Of a stretch of DNA of 64,000 nucleotides, positions 7,114 to 15,304 are shown one piece after another (position 1 is the first letter of the stretch; each line of letters begins with the position of its first letter). The notes beneath the pieces are model-generated. The model was not told where the DNA came from. It searched no databases and saw only the letters and a list, made by a program, of their open reading frames with translations. Origin of the DNA: Bacteroidales bacterium (GTDB lineage Bacteria; Bacteroidota; Bacteroidia; Bacteroidales; UBA932); contig JAILNI010000028.1 in NCBI GenBank assembly GCA_024691765.1, forward strand, positions 28,912 to 92,911, in the 5' to 3' direction. The translations under genes were made by a program, and so were the position numbers.

Positions 7114-9819
7114 ATGAAAAAGATTATCAGCATTTTTGCAATAGCCGCTATGTTTGTGGCTGCAGTCTCCTGCGGAAAGGAGGAGACCACTGTTCCTGAA
7201 GAAGAGAACAATGTTGAAGAACAGGTTGTGCCCGAAGACCCGAAGGAGGATGAAAACCTTCCCGAAGGAATGATAAGGCTGAGCTTCAAGGTTTCGGCAG
7301 AGAATGACGCACCCGCCCAGCAGGCGTCGGCTGCGCCTTCCAGGACTTCCTGGGACGGAACGACTCACGCATGGAGGAGCAATGGCGACTATATTCGCAT
7401 CATCGTCGGTGAAGGTGACGTGGAAGGCACCGACTATGTGGTTGCGGAGGTCGTCTCCGGCAGCGTGTCTGCAGTAGTGCCCGAAGCGGAATGCTATTAT
7501 GCTGTATATCCTGCTACTGCAACTTACACGTACACTGCTGCAGAAGGCAAGATAAGTGTATCCTTTGGCCGCAACCAGTCCGGTTCTTTCGACGATGCCA
7601 ACATAATGGCGGCAAAGACCAGTAAGGCTGCTGCATCGTTCGCGTTCAAGAATATGACCAGCGTCCTGAAGTTCTCGACAGGAGCGTCTGCGGCGTACAA
7701 CAAGGTTACTTTCTGCGCGAATGACAAGACCAAACTGAACGGAACCGTTTCCACAACCTTTGACGAGCCGTTCACTGTGACTAAGACTCCCGCCGGAACA
7801 AACGGAGACTTGATTTCCATAAATGTGTCGGCTTCCGGTACTTATTATGCTGCCATCCTCCCTGATGTCACTCTCGGCAATGGCATCGGCTTCAAGGTTG
7901 AAGCGTCAAATCAGGATACCGGCGCGCTTTCCACCGCTTCGTTAAGCATGGGCCGTACCGGCGTGCAGAATCTGGACGTGTTGGACAACATGATCCGCAA
8001 GGACTGGTTCATCAAGGAAGGCGGTACCGGCAAGGGTACCAGCTGGGAAGATGCCGGCGGCGCAGAGAGGCTCGTCCAGCTTATCTATCCCGACCAGTCA
8101 AGAGGCGATGGTGCCGGTCTTACCGCCGCATACCGTCTCCACAAAGCTACTATCCACGTGGCTGCGGGTACTTATAACATCCAGGCTGCAAATGGTGACG
8201 AGGTTCTCGCGCCTCATTACAATACCGGCACGCTTAATTTCACCATCAAGGGCGGCTATCCTGCCAATCTTGCCGGTACTGCTAAAACAGGATATAACCC
8301 TGCTGCCAACAAAACCAACTTCATTTGCAATCAGACAACTGCCTCAGACCGAGTTTTCCTGCTCAGCGACTCCAACAAGATTCCGAACATCACCTTCGAT
8401 GGCATAACCTTCCCCGCCAACGGCGCCAGCCTGGCTCCGGGAACAGCCTTCGATTTCAACTCCAGCGCAGCGAGCAATATCAATTTCAACAATTGCTACT
8501 TTACTGGCTTTGAACAGAGTGGTACTGTAAATGGTGGTCCTGTCTATGTTCAGAGTACCGGTGCCGCCAACATCAGTTTCACGGATTGCACCTTCTCGAA
8601 CAATACCTGTAACACCGGCGGCGCTATTTATCTTTACAATGCAAACGCTACGGTCAGTTTCACTGATTGCATGTTCAGTAATAACTCCACAACTGCCAAT
8701 GGCGGCGCTTTAAGGGCGAGGAGTTTCGCGTCATTAACCATTACAGGTGGCTCGTTTGTTTCTAATAGTGTAACTGGTTCCGGAAACAAGGGTGGTGGCG
8801 TTTTCCTTGATGCAGGCTCCCTGTCTATTGTCGGGACAACCTTTACCAGCAATTCTGCAGCTGGCCGCGGCGGAGCTCTTCAGTTTAATTCGTCTGCAGA
8901 ATCTACAGTTGACGGAGCAACTTTTACTTCCAATAATGCTTCAAACGGTGCGTGCATTCATACGGAGGCCGGAAATGTAACCGTAACCAACTCTACATTC
9001 TCTGGTAATACCGGGACCAATGGCGGTGCCGTAAGAGTATTATCCTCCAGTCTCGTGTTGGATAATTGCACACTGCAAAATAACAGTACTACTGGTCAGG
9101 GCGGTGCTATTGACGTTCAAAGATCCGGTAAAGTCACAGTTTATAATTCATCCTTCTCCGGTAATTCTTCAGTCAAAGGCTCGGCTGTCATTACTGCTGG
9201 GGCTGCAGATGCATTTGCTGTTTTGTTGGTATTCAACAGCCTCTTTAACGGGAATACATCTGCTTCCTCTGCCAACAATGGAGGTGCCATCCATTCATCC
9301 GCATATGGTAGAATCCTTGTGGCGAACTCAACAATTAGGGCAACCGGAGGAGAGGGTGATGGTTCTGCGATTATGTCAGCGGCCACTAGCAACCATCCTA
9401 AGATGTATTTTGTCAGTTGTACCCTGGCTGAGAACGGGTGTGCCTTTAACAGAAACTACAACAACGTCTGGTTCTATAACACTATTGGAACGGATGATAC
9501 TGTCAATAGTACATCTAATCTAAAAGCACGTTCCGCCTATACTATCTGGGGCAGCAAACGTTATGCGGCAATGGGGACTTTGGAGGATACTGTTGACGGT
9601 CTCGCCGCATCCTGCCTGCAGAGTTTCGCAACGGATCATTATCCGCTTAACAGCTCTGCTTTAGCCTCCTACGGCGCGGGTATGTCGGCTAAGAATATCC
9701 AGGACCTGAGCTTCTCGGATATCACCCTTACCGGCGATCAGCTTGCGCTCCTTGCGAAGGACCAGAAGGGCAACAATCGCGAAGGCACCATTATGGGCGC
9801 GTATGTCCGTACCGATTAA
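7114..9819 (+). CDS. Lipoprotein with fimbrillin-like head and PMP-type beta-helix
   Basis: A 901-residue surface lipoprotein. The signal peptide ends in AAVSCG (Cys about residue 21), followed by an acidic linker. Residues about 50-300 form a fimbrillin-like module (RTSWDG...YYAVYPAT...FKNMTSVLKFS). Residues about 310-850 are a right-handed beta-helix made of about 22-25-residue coils. These carry GGA(I/L/V) and FxxN signatures (FSNNTCNTGGAIYL, FTSNSAAGRGGALQF, FSGNTGTNGGAVRV), like chlamydial polymorphic membrane protein repeats. No pectate-lyase catalytic set can be picked out. The ATG at 7114 is chosen over a GTG at 7099 because it gives a standard lipoprotein signal. It is likely an exported adhesin or glycan-binding scaffold. 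A paralogue of the same layout lies at 19917. Confidence 0.85.
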   Translation: MKKIISIFAIAAMFVAAVSCGKEETTVPEEENNVEEQVVPEDPKEDENLPEGMIRLSFKVSAENDAPAQQASAAPSRTSWDGTTHAWRSNGDYIRIIVGEGDVEGTDYVVAEVVSGSVSAVVPEAECYYAVYPATATYTYTAAEGKISVSFGRNQSGSFDDANIMAAKTSKAAASFAFKNMTSVLKFSTGASAAYNKVTFCANDKTKLNGTVSTTFDEPFTVTKTPAGTNGDLISINVSASGTYYAAILPDVTLGNGIGFKVEASNQDTGALSTASLSMGRTGVQNLDVLDNMIRKDWFIKEGGTGKGTSWEDAGGAERLVQLIYPDQSRGDGAGLTAAYRLHKATIHVAAGTYNIQAANGDEVLAPHYNTGTLNFTIKGGYPANLAGTAKTGYNPAANKTNFICNQTTASDRVFLLSDSNKIPNITFDGITFPANGASLAPGTAFDFNSSAASNINFNNCYFTGFEQSGTVNGGPVYVQSTGAANISFTDCTFSNNTCNTGGAIYLYNANATVSFTDCMFSNNSTTANGGALRARSFASLTITGGSFVSNSVTGSGNKGGGVFLDAGSLSIVGTTFTSNSAAGRGGALQFNSSAESTVDGATFTSNNASNGACIHTEAGNVTVTNSTFSGNTGTNGGAVRVLSSSLVLDNCTLQNNSTTGQGGAIDVQRSGKVTVYNSSFSGNSSVKGSAVITAGAADAFAVLLVFNSLFNGNTSASSANNGGAIHSSAYGRILVANSTIRATGGEGDGSAIMSAATSNHPKMYFVSCTLAENGCAFNRNYNNVWFYNTIGTDDTVNSTSNLKARSAYTIWGSKRYAAMGTLEDTVDGLAASCLQSFATDHYPLNSSALASYGAGMSAKNIQDLSFSDITLTGDQLALLAKDQKGNNREGTIMGAYVRTD

Positions 9820-9843
9820 TTGCGACTAACACGATTGCTTTTT

Positions 9844-9874
9844 CAGGCGGTGCGGGTTCTTTCCGCACCGCCTG
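9844..9874 (+). terminator. Intrinsic terminator after the beta-helix lipoprotein
   Basis: CAGGCGGTGCGG (9844-9855) and CCGCACCGCCTG (9863-9874) make a perfect 12-bp GC-rich stem with a 7-nt loop. The following bases are only moderately T-rich. It sits 25 bp after the stop codon. Confidence 0.75.
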
Positions 9875-9875
9875 A

Positions 9876-9907
9876 TTTGCAATTTCATCATTAATTGTTT
9901 ACTTTTG
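9876..9907 (+). promoter_or_regulatory. Promoter of the DUF4160/DUF2442 pair
   Basis: TTTG (9876-9879) and TACTTTTG (9900-9907) are 20 bp apart and match the Bacteroidota -33/-7 pattern. The ATG of the DUF4160 gene is 22 bp downstream. The -33 box begins two bases after the preceding terminator stem. Confidence 0.7.
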
Positions 9908-9929
9908 TTTCGCAACAAATAGTTTAGCC

Positions 9930-10184
9930 ATGCCGGAAATCTGCAGATTCTACGGAATAATAATCAAAATGTTCTTTAAGCCAAAAGAACACGAGCCAGC
10001 GCATATTCATGCTATTTACAATGAATATGTCGGTATCTTCGATATCAAGACTTTTGAGATGACGGACGGAGACCTTCCTGCCAAGGCTCAGGCCCTTGTC
10101 AAGGAGTGGCTGGAGAACAATTATAAGGAGCTGATTGATATGTGGGAAACGCAGATTATCAGCAAACTTGAACCTTTGAAGTAA
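9930..10184 (+). CDS. DUF4160 domain protein
   Basis: An 84-residue cytoplasmic protein that is a DUF4160 domain over its full length. It carries the family's MPEICRFYGIIIKMF start and the HEPAHIHAIYNEY histidine-rich motif. It is encoded 1 bp before a DUF2442 gene and shares its promoter. In many bacteria these two families occur as a pair and are predicted to be toxin-antitoxin-like, but this is not shown here. No signal peptide or DNA-binding motif can be seen. The compact two-gene cassette, with its own promoter and a strong terminator, is consistent with a mobile accessory module. Confidence 0.85.
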   Translation: MPEICRFYGIIIKMFFKPKEHEPAHIHAIYNEYVGIFDIKTFEMTDGDLPAKAQALVKEWLENNYKELIDMWETQIISKLEPLK

Positions 10185-10185
10185 G

Positions 10186-10437
10186 ATGATTCCCAGAATC
10201 AAAAACATAACACCCCGGAAAAACTATTCGCTGTTAGTCGAATTCGATGACGGCGTAAAGGTTTTATATGACGTCGGAGAAGATATCAACCTTCTTCCCG
10301 ATTTCAAGGTTCTGGCTTCGGAAAAAGGGTTGTTCGGTAATTACCGCATTGATTCGTCAAGAACCTGCGTTTACTGGACGGACCGGGTGGATCTCCCTTC
10401 CGATACACTTCTTGAGTATGGAAGAAGAATACGGTAA
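10186..10437 (+). CDS. DUF2442 domain protein
   Basis: An 83-residue protein that matches DUF2442. It shows VEFDDGVKVLYDV, then a segment with the FG and YRI elements, and VDLPSDTLLE near the end. It is a probable partner of the DUF4160 protein encoded immediately upstream (1 bp gap). DUF2442 is usually described as a helix-rich, antitoxin-like or regulatory domain; the role here is inferred from the pairing. The cassette ends with a long hairpin terminator about 50 bp downstream. Confidence 0.83.
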   Translation: MIPRIKNITPRKNYSLLVEFDDGVKVLYDVGEDINLLPDFKVLASEKGLFGNYRIDSSRTCVYWTDRVDLPSDTLLEYGRRIR

Positions 10438-10484
10438 TCAGAACTTATAAATCTGTTTAGATTTCAGCTGAAATAAATGATTAT

Positions 10485-10520
10485 AAAAACCGGCTTGCAG
10501 ATACTTGCAGGCTGGTTTTT
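10485..10520 (+). terminator. Strong terminator after the DUF4160/DUF2442 pair
   Basis: The arms 10485-10500 and 10505-10520 pair over 16 positions (including G-U pairs) around a 4-nt loop. The stem begins with five A and ends with five T. It separates the small pair from the PUL. Confidence 0.85.
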
Positions 10521-10641
10521 ATGTTTATATTCGTATCTTCAGATACTTATAGATTCACGCGCGGATACGCGTGGGCGTGCGAACGAGCGTATTTTTTTTA
10601 CAAATTTGCACTTAACGACACTGAAAACAACATAGACCAAT
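10521..10641 (+). promoter_or_regulatory. Upstream region of the PUL (near-consensus -7 box)
   Basis: CAAATTTG (10601-10608) differs from TAnnTTTG only in its first base and lies 33 bp before the susC ATG. No TTTG is found at the right spacing, so activation by a regulator is likely. Upstream lie an ACTTATA copy (10545-10551) and a GC-rich palindromic run with two ACGCG words (10556-10572). No ECF sigma, HTCS or SusR-like regulator gene adjoins it; the nearest candidate is the DUF6377 gene at 5177. Confidence 0.4.
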
Positions 10642-13600
10642 ATGAACCTTACGAAAAAATTGTTGGTTGCGGCCGCTGTCCTTCTCGGCAGCTGCCTTGG
10701 CGCCTCTGCCCAGGGACCGGTGCCCGTCACCGGCTCTGTGAAGGATGCCGCGGGAGTTCCGCTGCCTGGAGCCACCGTATCGGTGGAAGGCACCGCAAGC
10801 GGCACCGTTACCGACGCAGCCGGCGCATTCTCGCTGAAGGCTCCGGGTGAAGAGTCCGTGCTGGTGTTCGAGAGTATGGGCTACAAGCCCCGCAGAATCA
10901 AGGTGGGCAAGCTCCGCCGATTCGACGTGACCCTCGAAGACGACACTCAGTTCCTCGATGAACTGGTGGTGATAGGTTTCGGCGAGCAGAAGAAACAGGA
11001 CCTCACCGGTTCAGTGGCCACAGTCAAGATGCAGGATGTGGAGAACACCGCCACGCTCTCCCTCGACCAGGCCCTCCAGGGCCGCGTGGCCGGAGCCGAC
11101 ATAATGAGCGTCTCAGGCGACCCGACCGAAGGCACTTCCATCCGCATCCGCGGCGCCCGCTCCATCACCGCCGGCAACGAGCCGCTTATCGTTGTGGACG
11201 GGGTGATGAACGCAGTGCAGGACCTGAGCGACCTGAATTCTGCCGACATTGAATCAGTATCCATACTCAAGGATGCCTCTTCGACAGCCATCTACGGCTC
11301 GCAGGGAGCGAACGGCGTAATAATAGTCACCACCAAAAAGGGTGAATCTTCGGCTTCCAAACCCGTGGTTACCTTAACTGCCAAGGTCGGGTTCTCCCAG
11401 TTGGCAAGGAGCCTGGATTATATGAATGCTGCCGAGTTCGCCACCTATAACAACGACCGAATCGACTTCTCCAAGTCAGCCCACGGAGACGTATACCCCG
11501 TCACTCCAAGTTACGCACAGAAGTACTCGGATCCCGAGTCTCTTGGCGCCGGCACCGACTGGCTCAAGTCCATTACCCGCACCGCCCCGTTCCAGGAGCA
11601 CGCCCTGTCGGTGACTGGGAGCGGCAAGGGGACCAACTACTTCGCCTCGCTTTCCTATGCCGACGACGAAGGCATCATACTGGATTCCGGGGCAAAACGC
11701 ATAATAGGCCGCCTGAACCTTGGCCATCGTTTCAATAAATGGCTCAAGATGGATTACAATGCCAATGTCCTGTACAGAATCAATAACAATAACAAGACCG
11801 CCATCGGCGGAACGGCAGTATGGTCCGGAGCGGTTTACATATCCCCGGTACTCGGAATCGATTCCGAGGTGAACGACCTGTACAATTACGGGCAGGGAGC
11901 GCCGTTCAACAACCCCTACATCACCATACGGGAATCCGTGAACCAGCGCAAGAGTTACAGCAGCACCCACACTCTCGCGTTTACCTTGACCCCGGTCAAG
12001 GGGCTGACGGTCAAGAGCCAAAATACCTATTACAAGTACGACACCCATCTGTACAAGTACTTGCCCGGCACGCTTCCGGTCCGAAGGTTGAGCGGCATAG
12101 GCGGCGAGGTCGGACGCCAGGATTCCGACCTGCTGCAGCTGAACACGGACAATACCGTCACATACAAGAAAGACATAGCCCGTGTTCATCATCTGGATGC
12201 TATGGCCGGCATGTCCATGTATTACAAACAGGTAAACCAGCAAAGCATTAAAGGAAAGGGAATGCTGGTGGACGACCTTCTCTGGAATGACCTGAGCGGC
12301 ATAGGCGATAAAGACAACTATACTCTATCATCCGATAACCAGGAGGTACGGAAACTGTCTTTCCTGGGCCGGGTGAATTACAATTACAAGCAGAAGTACT
12401 ACCTTACCTTCACCGGCCGAGCCGACGCTTCCTCCAACTTTGCCGCCAACAACAAATGGGGCTTCTTCCCGTCCACGGCACTGAAATGGAACGCGGCCAA
12501 CGAGCCGTGGATCAAGCGCACCCGCATCTTCCAGGACCTTTCGCTCCGTTTCAGCGCAGGCCGCACCGGTAATGACGCAATAGCCCCGTACAAGTCTCTG
12601 CAGCAGTTGAGTTCTTCTACGGCAGGTTACCTGCTGGGAGACGGACAGTCCACTTACTACTATCCTACCCGTCTGGACAGCCCCAACCTTACCTGGGAGA
12701 AGACGGACCTGTACAACCTCGCCCTGGATGTGTCCGTGTACAAAGGAAGGATCAAGTTCACGGCAGAGGGATATAAGGCCGACACCCGCGACCTGCTCCT
12801 CAGTGTGCAGAAGGCCCAGCAAACCGGTTACGGCAATTATACCCAGAACCTTGGACGCACGTCCAACAGGGGAGTGGAGTTCAGCCTGGACACCCGTAAT
12901 ATCGTAAAGAGGGATTTCTCCTGGACGACGTCCTTCTCGGTTTCGCACAACAGGCAGATGGTGGAGGATATAGGCGGGGAATCTGAAGTGGTGGCCCTGA
13001 AGGACCAGAAAGGTTACATGATTTATGGTTACAAGGCCGGATATCCGCTTAACTCTCTATGGGGTTTCCAGTACGGCGGCGTATGGCATAACCAGGAAGA
13101 AATCACTGACAACGACATCACCCATCAGTATGTGGATTACTACGCCAAACCTTACAAATGCGGCCGTCCCAAATATGTGGACCAGAACCACGACGGCATA
13201 CTGGACAGCCAGGATCTGACATACCTGGGAAATGCGGATCCAATCGTTTACGGCGGTCTGCAGAACAACTTCCACATTTACGGTTTCGACCTGAGTGTTT
13301 TCCTGGCCTATTCCCTCGGAGGGAGCATCTACAATTATTCCGAATTCTTTATGGCGGGTACCTACTGTTCAAACCAGTACCGCTATATGCTCGACAGCTG
13401 GCATCCTTACCGCAATCCGGACTCCAACTATCCGGCGGCGGGCGCCAGCGGTTCCAGTATGCTGCCCAGCGACTTCATGGTGCACGATGCCTCCTACCTT
13501 CGCCTGAAGACCGTGAAACTGTCTTATAAGTTCGACCTGGACAAGAGCGTCAAGTGGATGCGCAGCATCTCGGTGGGCGTAAGCGCCGAGAACCTGTTCC

Positions 13601-13737
13601 TCTGGACCAGGTACAACGGTTTCGATCCGGATGTGTCATCCAAGGTTGAGGATCAGGAATCCACTATCCGAAGGGCCGATATCGGCGCATATCCGCGTCC
13701 TCGCAAAGTCATCGGCATGGTTCAAATCAAATTCTAG
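10642..13737 (+). CDS. SusC/RagA-family TonB-linked outer-membrane receptor
   Basis: A 1031-residue TonB-dependent transporter that imports oligosaccharides across the outer membrane with its SusD partner. It has a signal peptide (cleavage near GASAQG) and a carboxypeptidase-D-like regulatory domain (VTGSVKDAAGVPLPGATVSVEG) at about residues 28-105. A plug domain follows with the SusC signature (ITAGNEPLIVVDGV, DIESVSILKDASSTAIYGSQGANGVIIVTTKKG). The rest is a 22-strand barrel ending in KVIGMVQIKF. The length is normal for the family. It is the first gene of the 10.6-46.0 kb PUL, followed 6 bp later by susD. The glycan cannot be deduced from the receptor itself. Confidence 0.97.
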   Translation: MNLTKKLLVAAAVLLGSCLGASAQGPVPVTGSVKDAAGVPLPGATVSVEGTASGTVTDAAGAFSLKAPGEESVLVFESMGYKPRRIKVGKLRRFDVTLEDDTQFLDELVVIGFGEQKKQDLTGSVATVKMQDVENTATLSLDQALQGRVAGADIMSVSGDPTEGTSIRIRGARSITAGNEPLIVVDGVMNAVQDLSDLNSADIESVSILKDASSTAIYGSQGANGVIIVTTKKGESSASKPVVTLTAKVGFSQLARSLDYMNAAEFATYNNDRIDFSKSAHGDVYPVTPSYAQKYSDPESLGAGTDWLKSITRTAPFQEHALSVTGSGKGTNYFASLSYADDEGIILDSGAKRIIGRLNLGHRFNKWLKMDYNANVLYRINNNNKTAIGGTAVWSGAVYISPVLGIDSEVNDLYNYGQGAPFNNPYITIRESVNQRKSYSSTHTLAFTLTPVKGLTVKSQNTYYKYDTHLYKYLPGTLPVRRLSGIGGEVGRQDSDLLQLNTDNTVTYKKDIARVHHLDAMAGMSMYYKQVNQQSIKGKGMLVDDLLWNDLSGIGDKDNYTLSSDNQEVRKLSFLGRVNYNYKQKYYLTFTGRADASSNFAANNKWGFFPSTALKWNAANEPWIKRTRIFQDLSLRFSAGRTGNDAIAPYKSLQQLSSSTAGYLLGDGQSTYYYPTRLDSPNLTWEKTDLYNLALDVSVYKGRIKFTAEGYKADTRDLLLSVQKAQQTGYGNYTQNLGRTSNRGVEFSLDTRNIVKRDFSWTTSFSVSHNRQMVEDIGGESEVVALKDQKGYMIYGYKAGYPLNSLWGFQYGGVWHNQEEITDNDITHQYVDYYAKPYKCGRPKYVDQNHDGILDSQDLTYLGNADPIVYGGLQNNFHIYGFDLSVFLAYSLGGSIYNYSEFFMAGTYCSNQYRYMLDSWHPYRNPDSNYPAAGASGSSMLPSDFMVHDASYLRLKTVKLSYKFDLDKSVKWMRSISVGVSAENLFLWTRYNGFDPDVSSKVEDQESTIRRADIGAYPRPRKVIGMVQIKF

Positions 13738-13743
13738 GGGCTT

Positions 13744-15303
13744 ATGAAAAAATCATTATTCGCTGTCATCATCCTTGCCCTTAGCTTTGCAGGATGCTCC
13801 AAGTTCCTCACCGAGACGCCTTCCTCCTTCGTGGACAGGGGTTCCTATTACAAGAGCGAAGCACAGTGCCGCACGGCCGTGAACTCCTGTTACGTGGGCT
13901 TGAGAACGGTATATTCCACCACGCTGTTCACACATCTGGAAGGCACGACGGACATATGCTATGTGCCCTCCATTTCCGATGTGAACGCCATCCTTGACAT
14001 CAATCCATCCCAATGCAATATATCCAAGACTGTCTGGAGCACCGCCTACAAGGCCATTATGTACTGCAATGCAGCCATAGCGGGTGTGGAGAATTCCACA
14101 TCCATTGAGGAAGGCGTCAGGAACGATCTTCTGGCCGAAGCCAAGACAATGCGGGCGTTCTGGTATTATCTGCTCACCGGCCTGTTCGGGGACGTTCCCT
14201 ACTACACCGATGATGTGGTGGACCAGCCGACTATGGACCGCATCGCCCATCTCGGCCGTATGGACGCAAACGCCACCCGCGCCGCCCTCATCCGGGAGTT
14301 GCAGGAATGCTACAGCTATAATGATGCTGTATATACCGGAGCACTTTCGCAGACCCGCGCGAACGATGCCGAAGTTAAAGGCCGCGCCGGCTGGGCAATG
14401 GGTATGATGCTCATAGGCAAGATGGCGATGTGGAACGCATACGCGGACACCGCTTCCGGAACTGACTGGTTCCAGACGGCCATCGACGCCCTGGAACATC
14501 TGGTTCCCGTTTACGGGGAACTGTCCGGGTATCCGCTGAGCGACCTTTACTTCAGCGTGAAGGACACGCCTGAGGTAATTTTTGAAATTCGTCACGCTTA
14601 CTCCGAAGGTACCCTTTCTTACGCCGGCACCCTGGCGCAGAACTGCATGCCTTCCTATAATTCCACCACCCAGCTTTATGACGGAGTGAACGTCCCATGG
14701 CTGGGTACGGAAGCCAAGGTCGGCGCCTGCAACCGTCCCAGTTCATATTTCTACGCCGCCCTTCAGCCGGACAACGGGCAGGACAAGCGTGTGGATATCA
14801 ACCAGGGCCGTCGGTTCGAAGGCACTCCCTTCAGCAACGGCCTGTCGGTTCCCTGGATGGGGCCCAAGTTCTGGTGCCCGTATATGAAAACCACCAACGA
14901 CTCCAATAACTATCCGGTGCTGCGCTATGCCGACGCCCTGCTGCTTTTGGCAGAAGCCTATTGCGCCAAACAGGACAAGACAAACACCGAGAAGTATCTG
15001 AATATGGTGCGTTCCCGTGCTGGCCTGCCCGCCTACGTGGCGGTAAACTGGGCCAAAGCGGCCCAGGAAATCCGGGACGAGCGCGCCCGTGAACTGTTCG
15101 GTGAGTTCCAGCGCAAGTTCGACCTGGTGCGCTGGGGCATATGGTACGATACGGTCCGGGAATACTGGATCCCGGAAATGGACAAGAGGGCCATTCCGGT
15201 GCACCTGCAGCGCTGCCACCGCTACCTTCCCATACCTATCGAACAGGTGGTAAACTCCGGTTATGCCCTTGACAACAAAGAATACAACGCCTACGGAATG
15301 TAA
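13744..15303 (+). CDS. SusD/RagB-family surface glycan-binding lipoprotein
   Basis: A 519-residue lipoprotein with lipobox SFAGCS (Cys about residue 18). It is an outer-membrane lid of the SusC transporter. The N-terminal KFLTETPSSF segment and TPR-like helices (residues about 80-160), and a C-terminal RYADALLLLAEAY and ARELFGEFQRKFDLVRWG, are the standard SusD family landmarks. The length is typical. It overlaps nothing and starts 6 bp after susC; the next lipoprotein gene starts 1 bp after its stop. It binds and delivers the PUL substrate. Confidence 0.96.
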   Translation: MKKSLFAVIILALSFAGCSKFLTETPSSFVDRGSYYKSEAQCRTAVNSCYVGLRTVYSTTLFTHLEGTTDICYVPSISDVNAILDINPSQCNISKTVWSTAYKAIMYCNAAIAGVENSTSIEEGVRNDLLAEAKTMRAFWYYLLTGLFGDVPYYTDDVVDQPTMDRIAHLGRMDANATRAALIRELQECYSYNDAVYTGALSQTRANDAEVKGRAGWAMGMMLIGKMAMWNAYADTASGTDWFQTAIDALEHLVPVYGELSGYPLSDLYFSVKDTPEVIFEIRHAYSEGTLSYAGTLAQNCMPSYNSTTQLYDGVNVPWLGTEAKVGACNRPSSYFYAALQPDNGQDKRVDINQGRRFEGTPFSNGLSVPWMGPKFWCPYMKTTNDSNNYPVLRYADALLLLAEAYCAKQDKTNTEKYLNMVRSRAGLPAYVAVNWAKAAQEIRDERARELFGEFQRKFDLVRWGIWYDTVREYWIPEMDKRAIPVHLQRCHRYLPIPIEQVVNSGYALDNKEYNAYGM

Positions 15304-15304
15304 T

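Noticed and set aside
8560..9200. Regularly spaced similar DNA units that might suggest a CRISPR or tandem-repeat array
   Set aside because: The units are in frame and encode GGA/FxxN beta-helix coils; at DNA level they are too divergent for CRISPR and there are no constant repeats with spacers.
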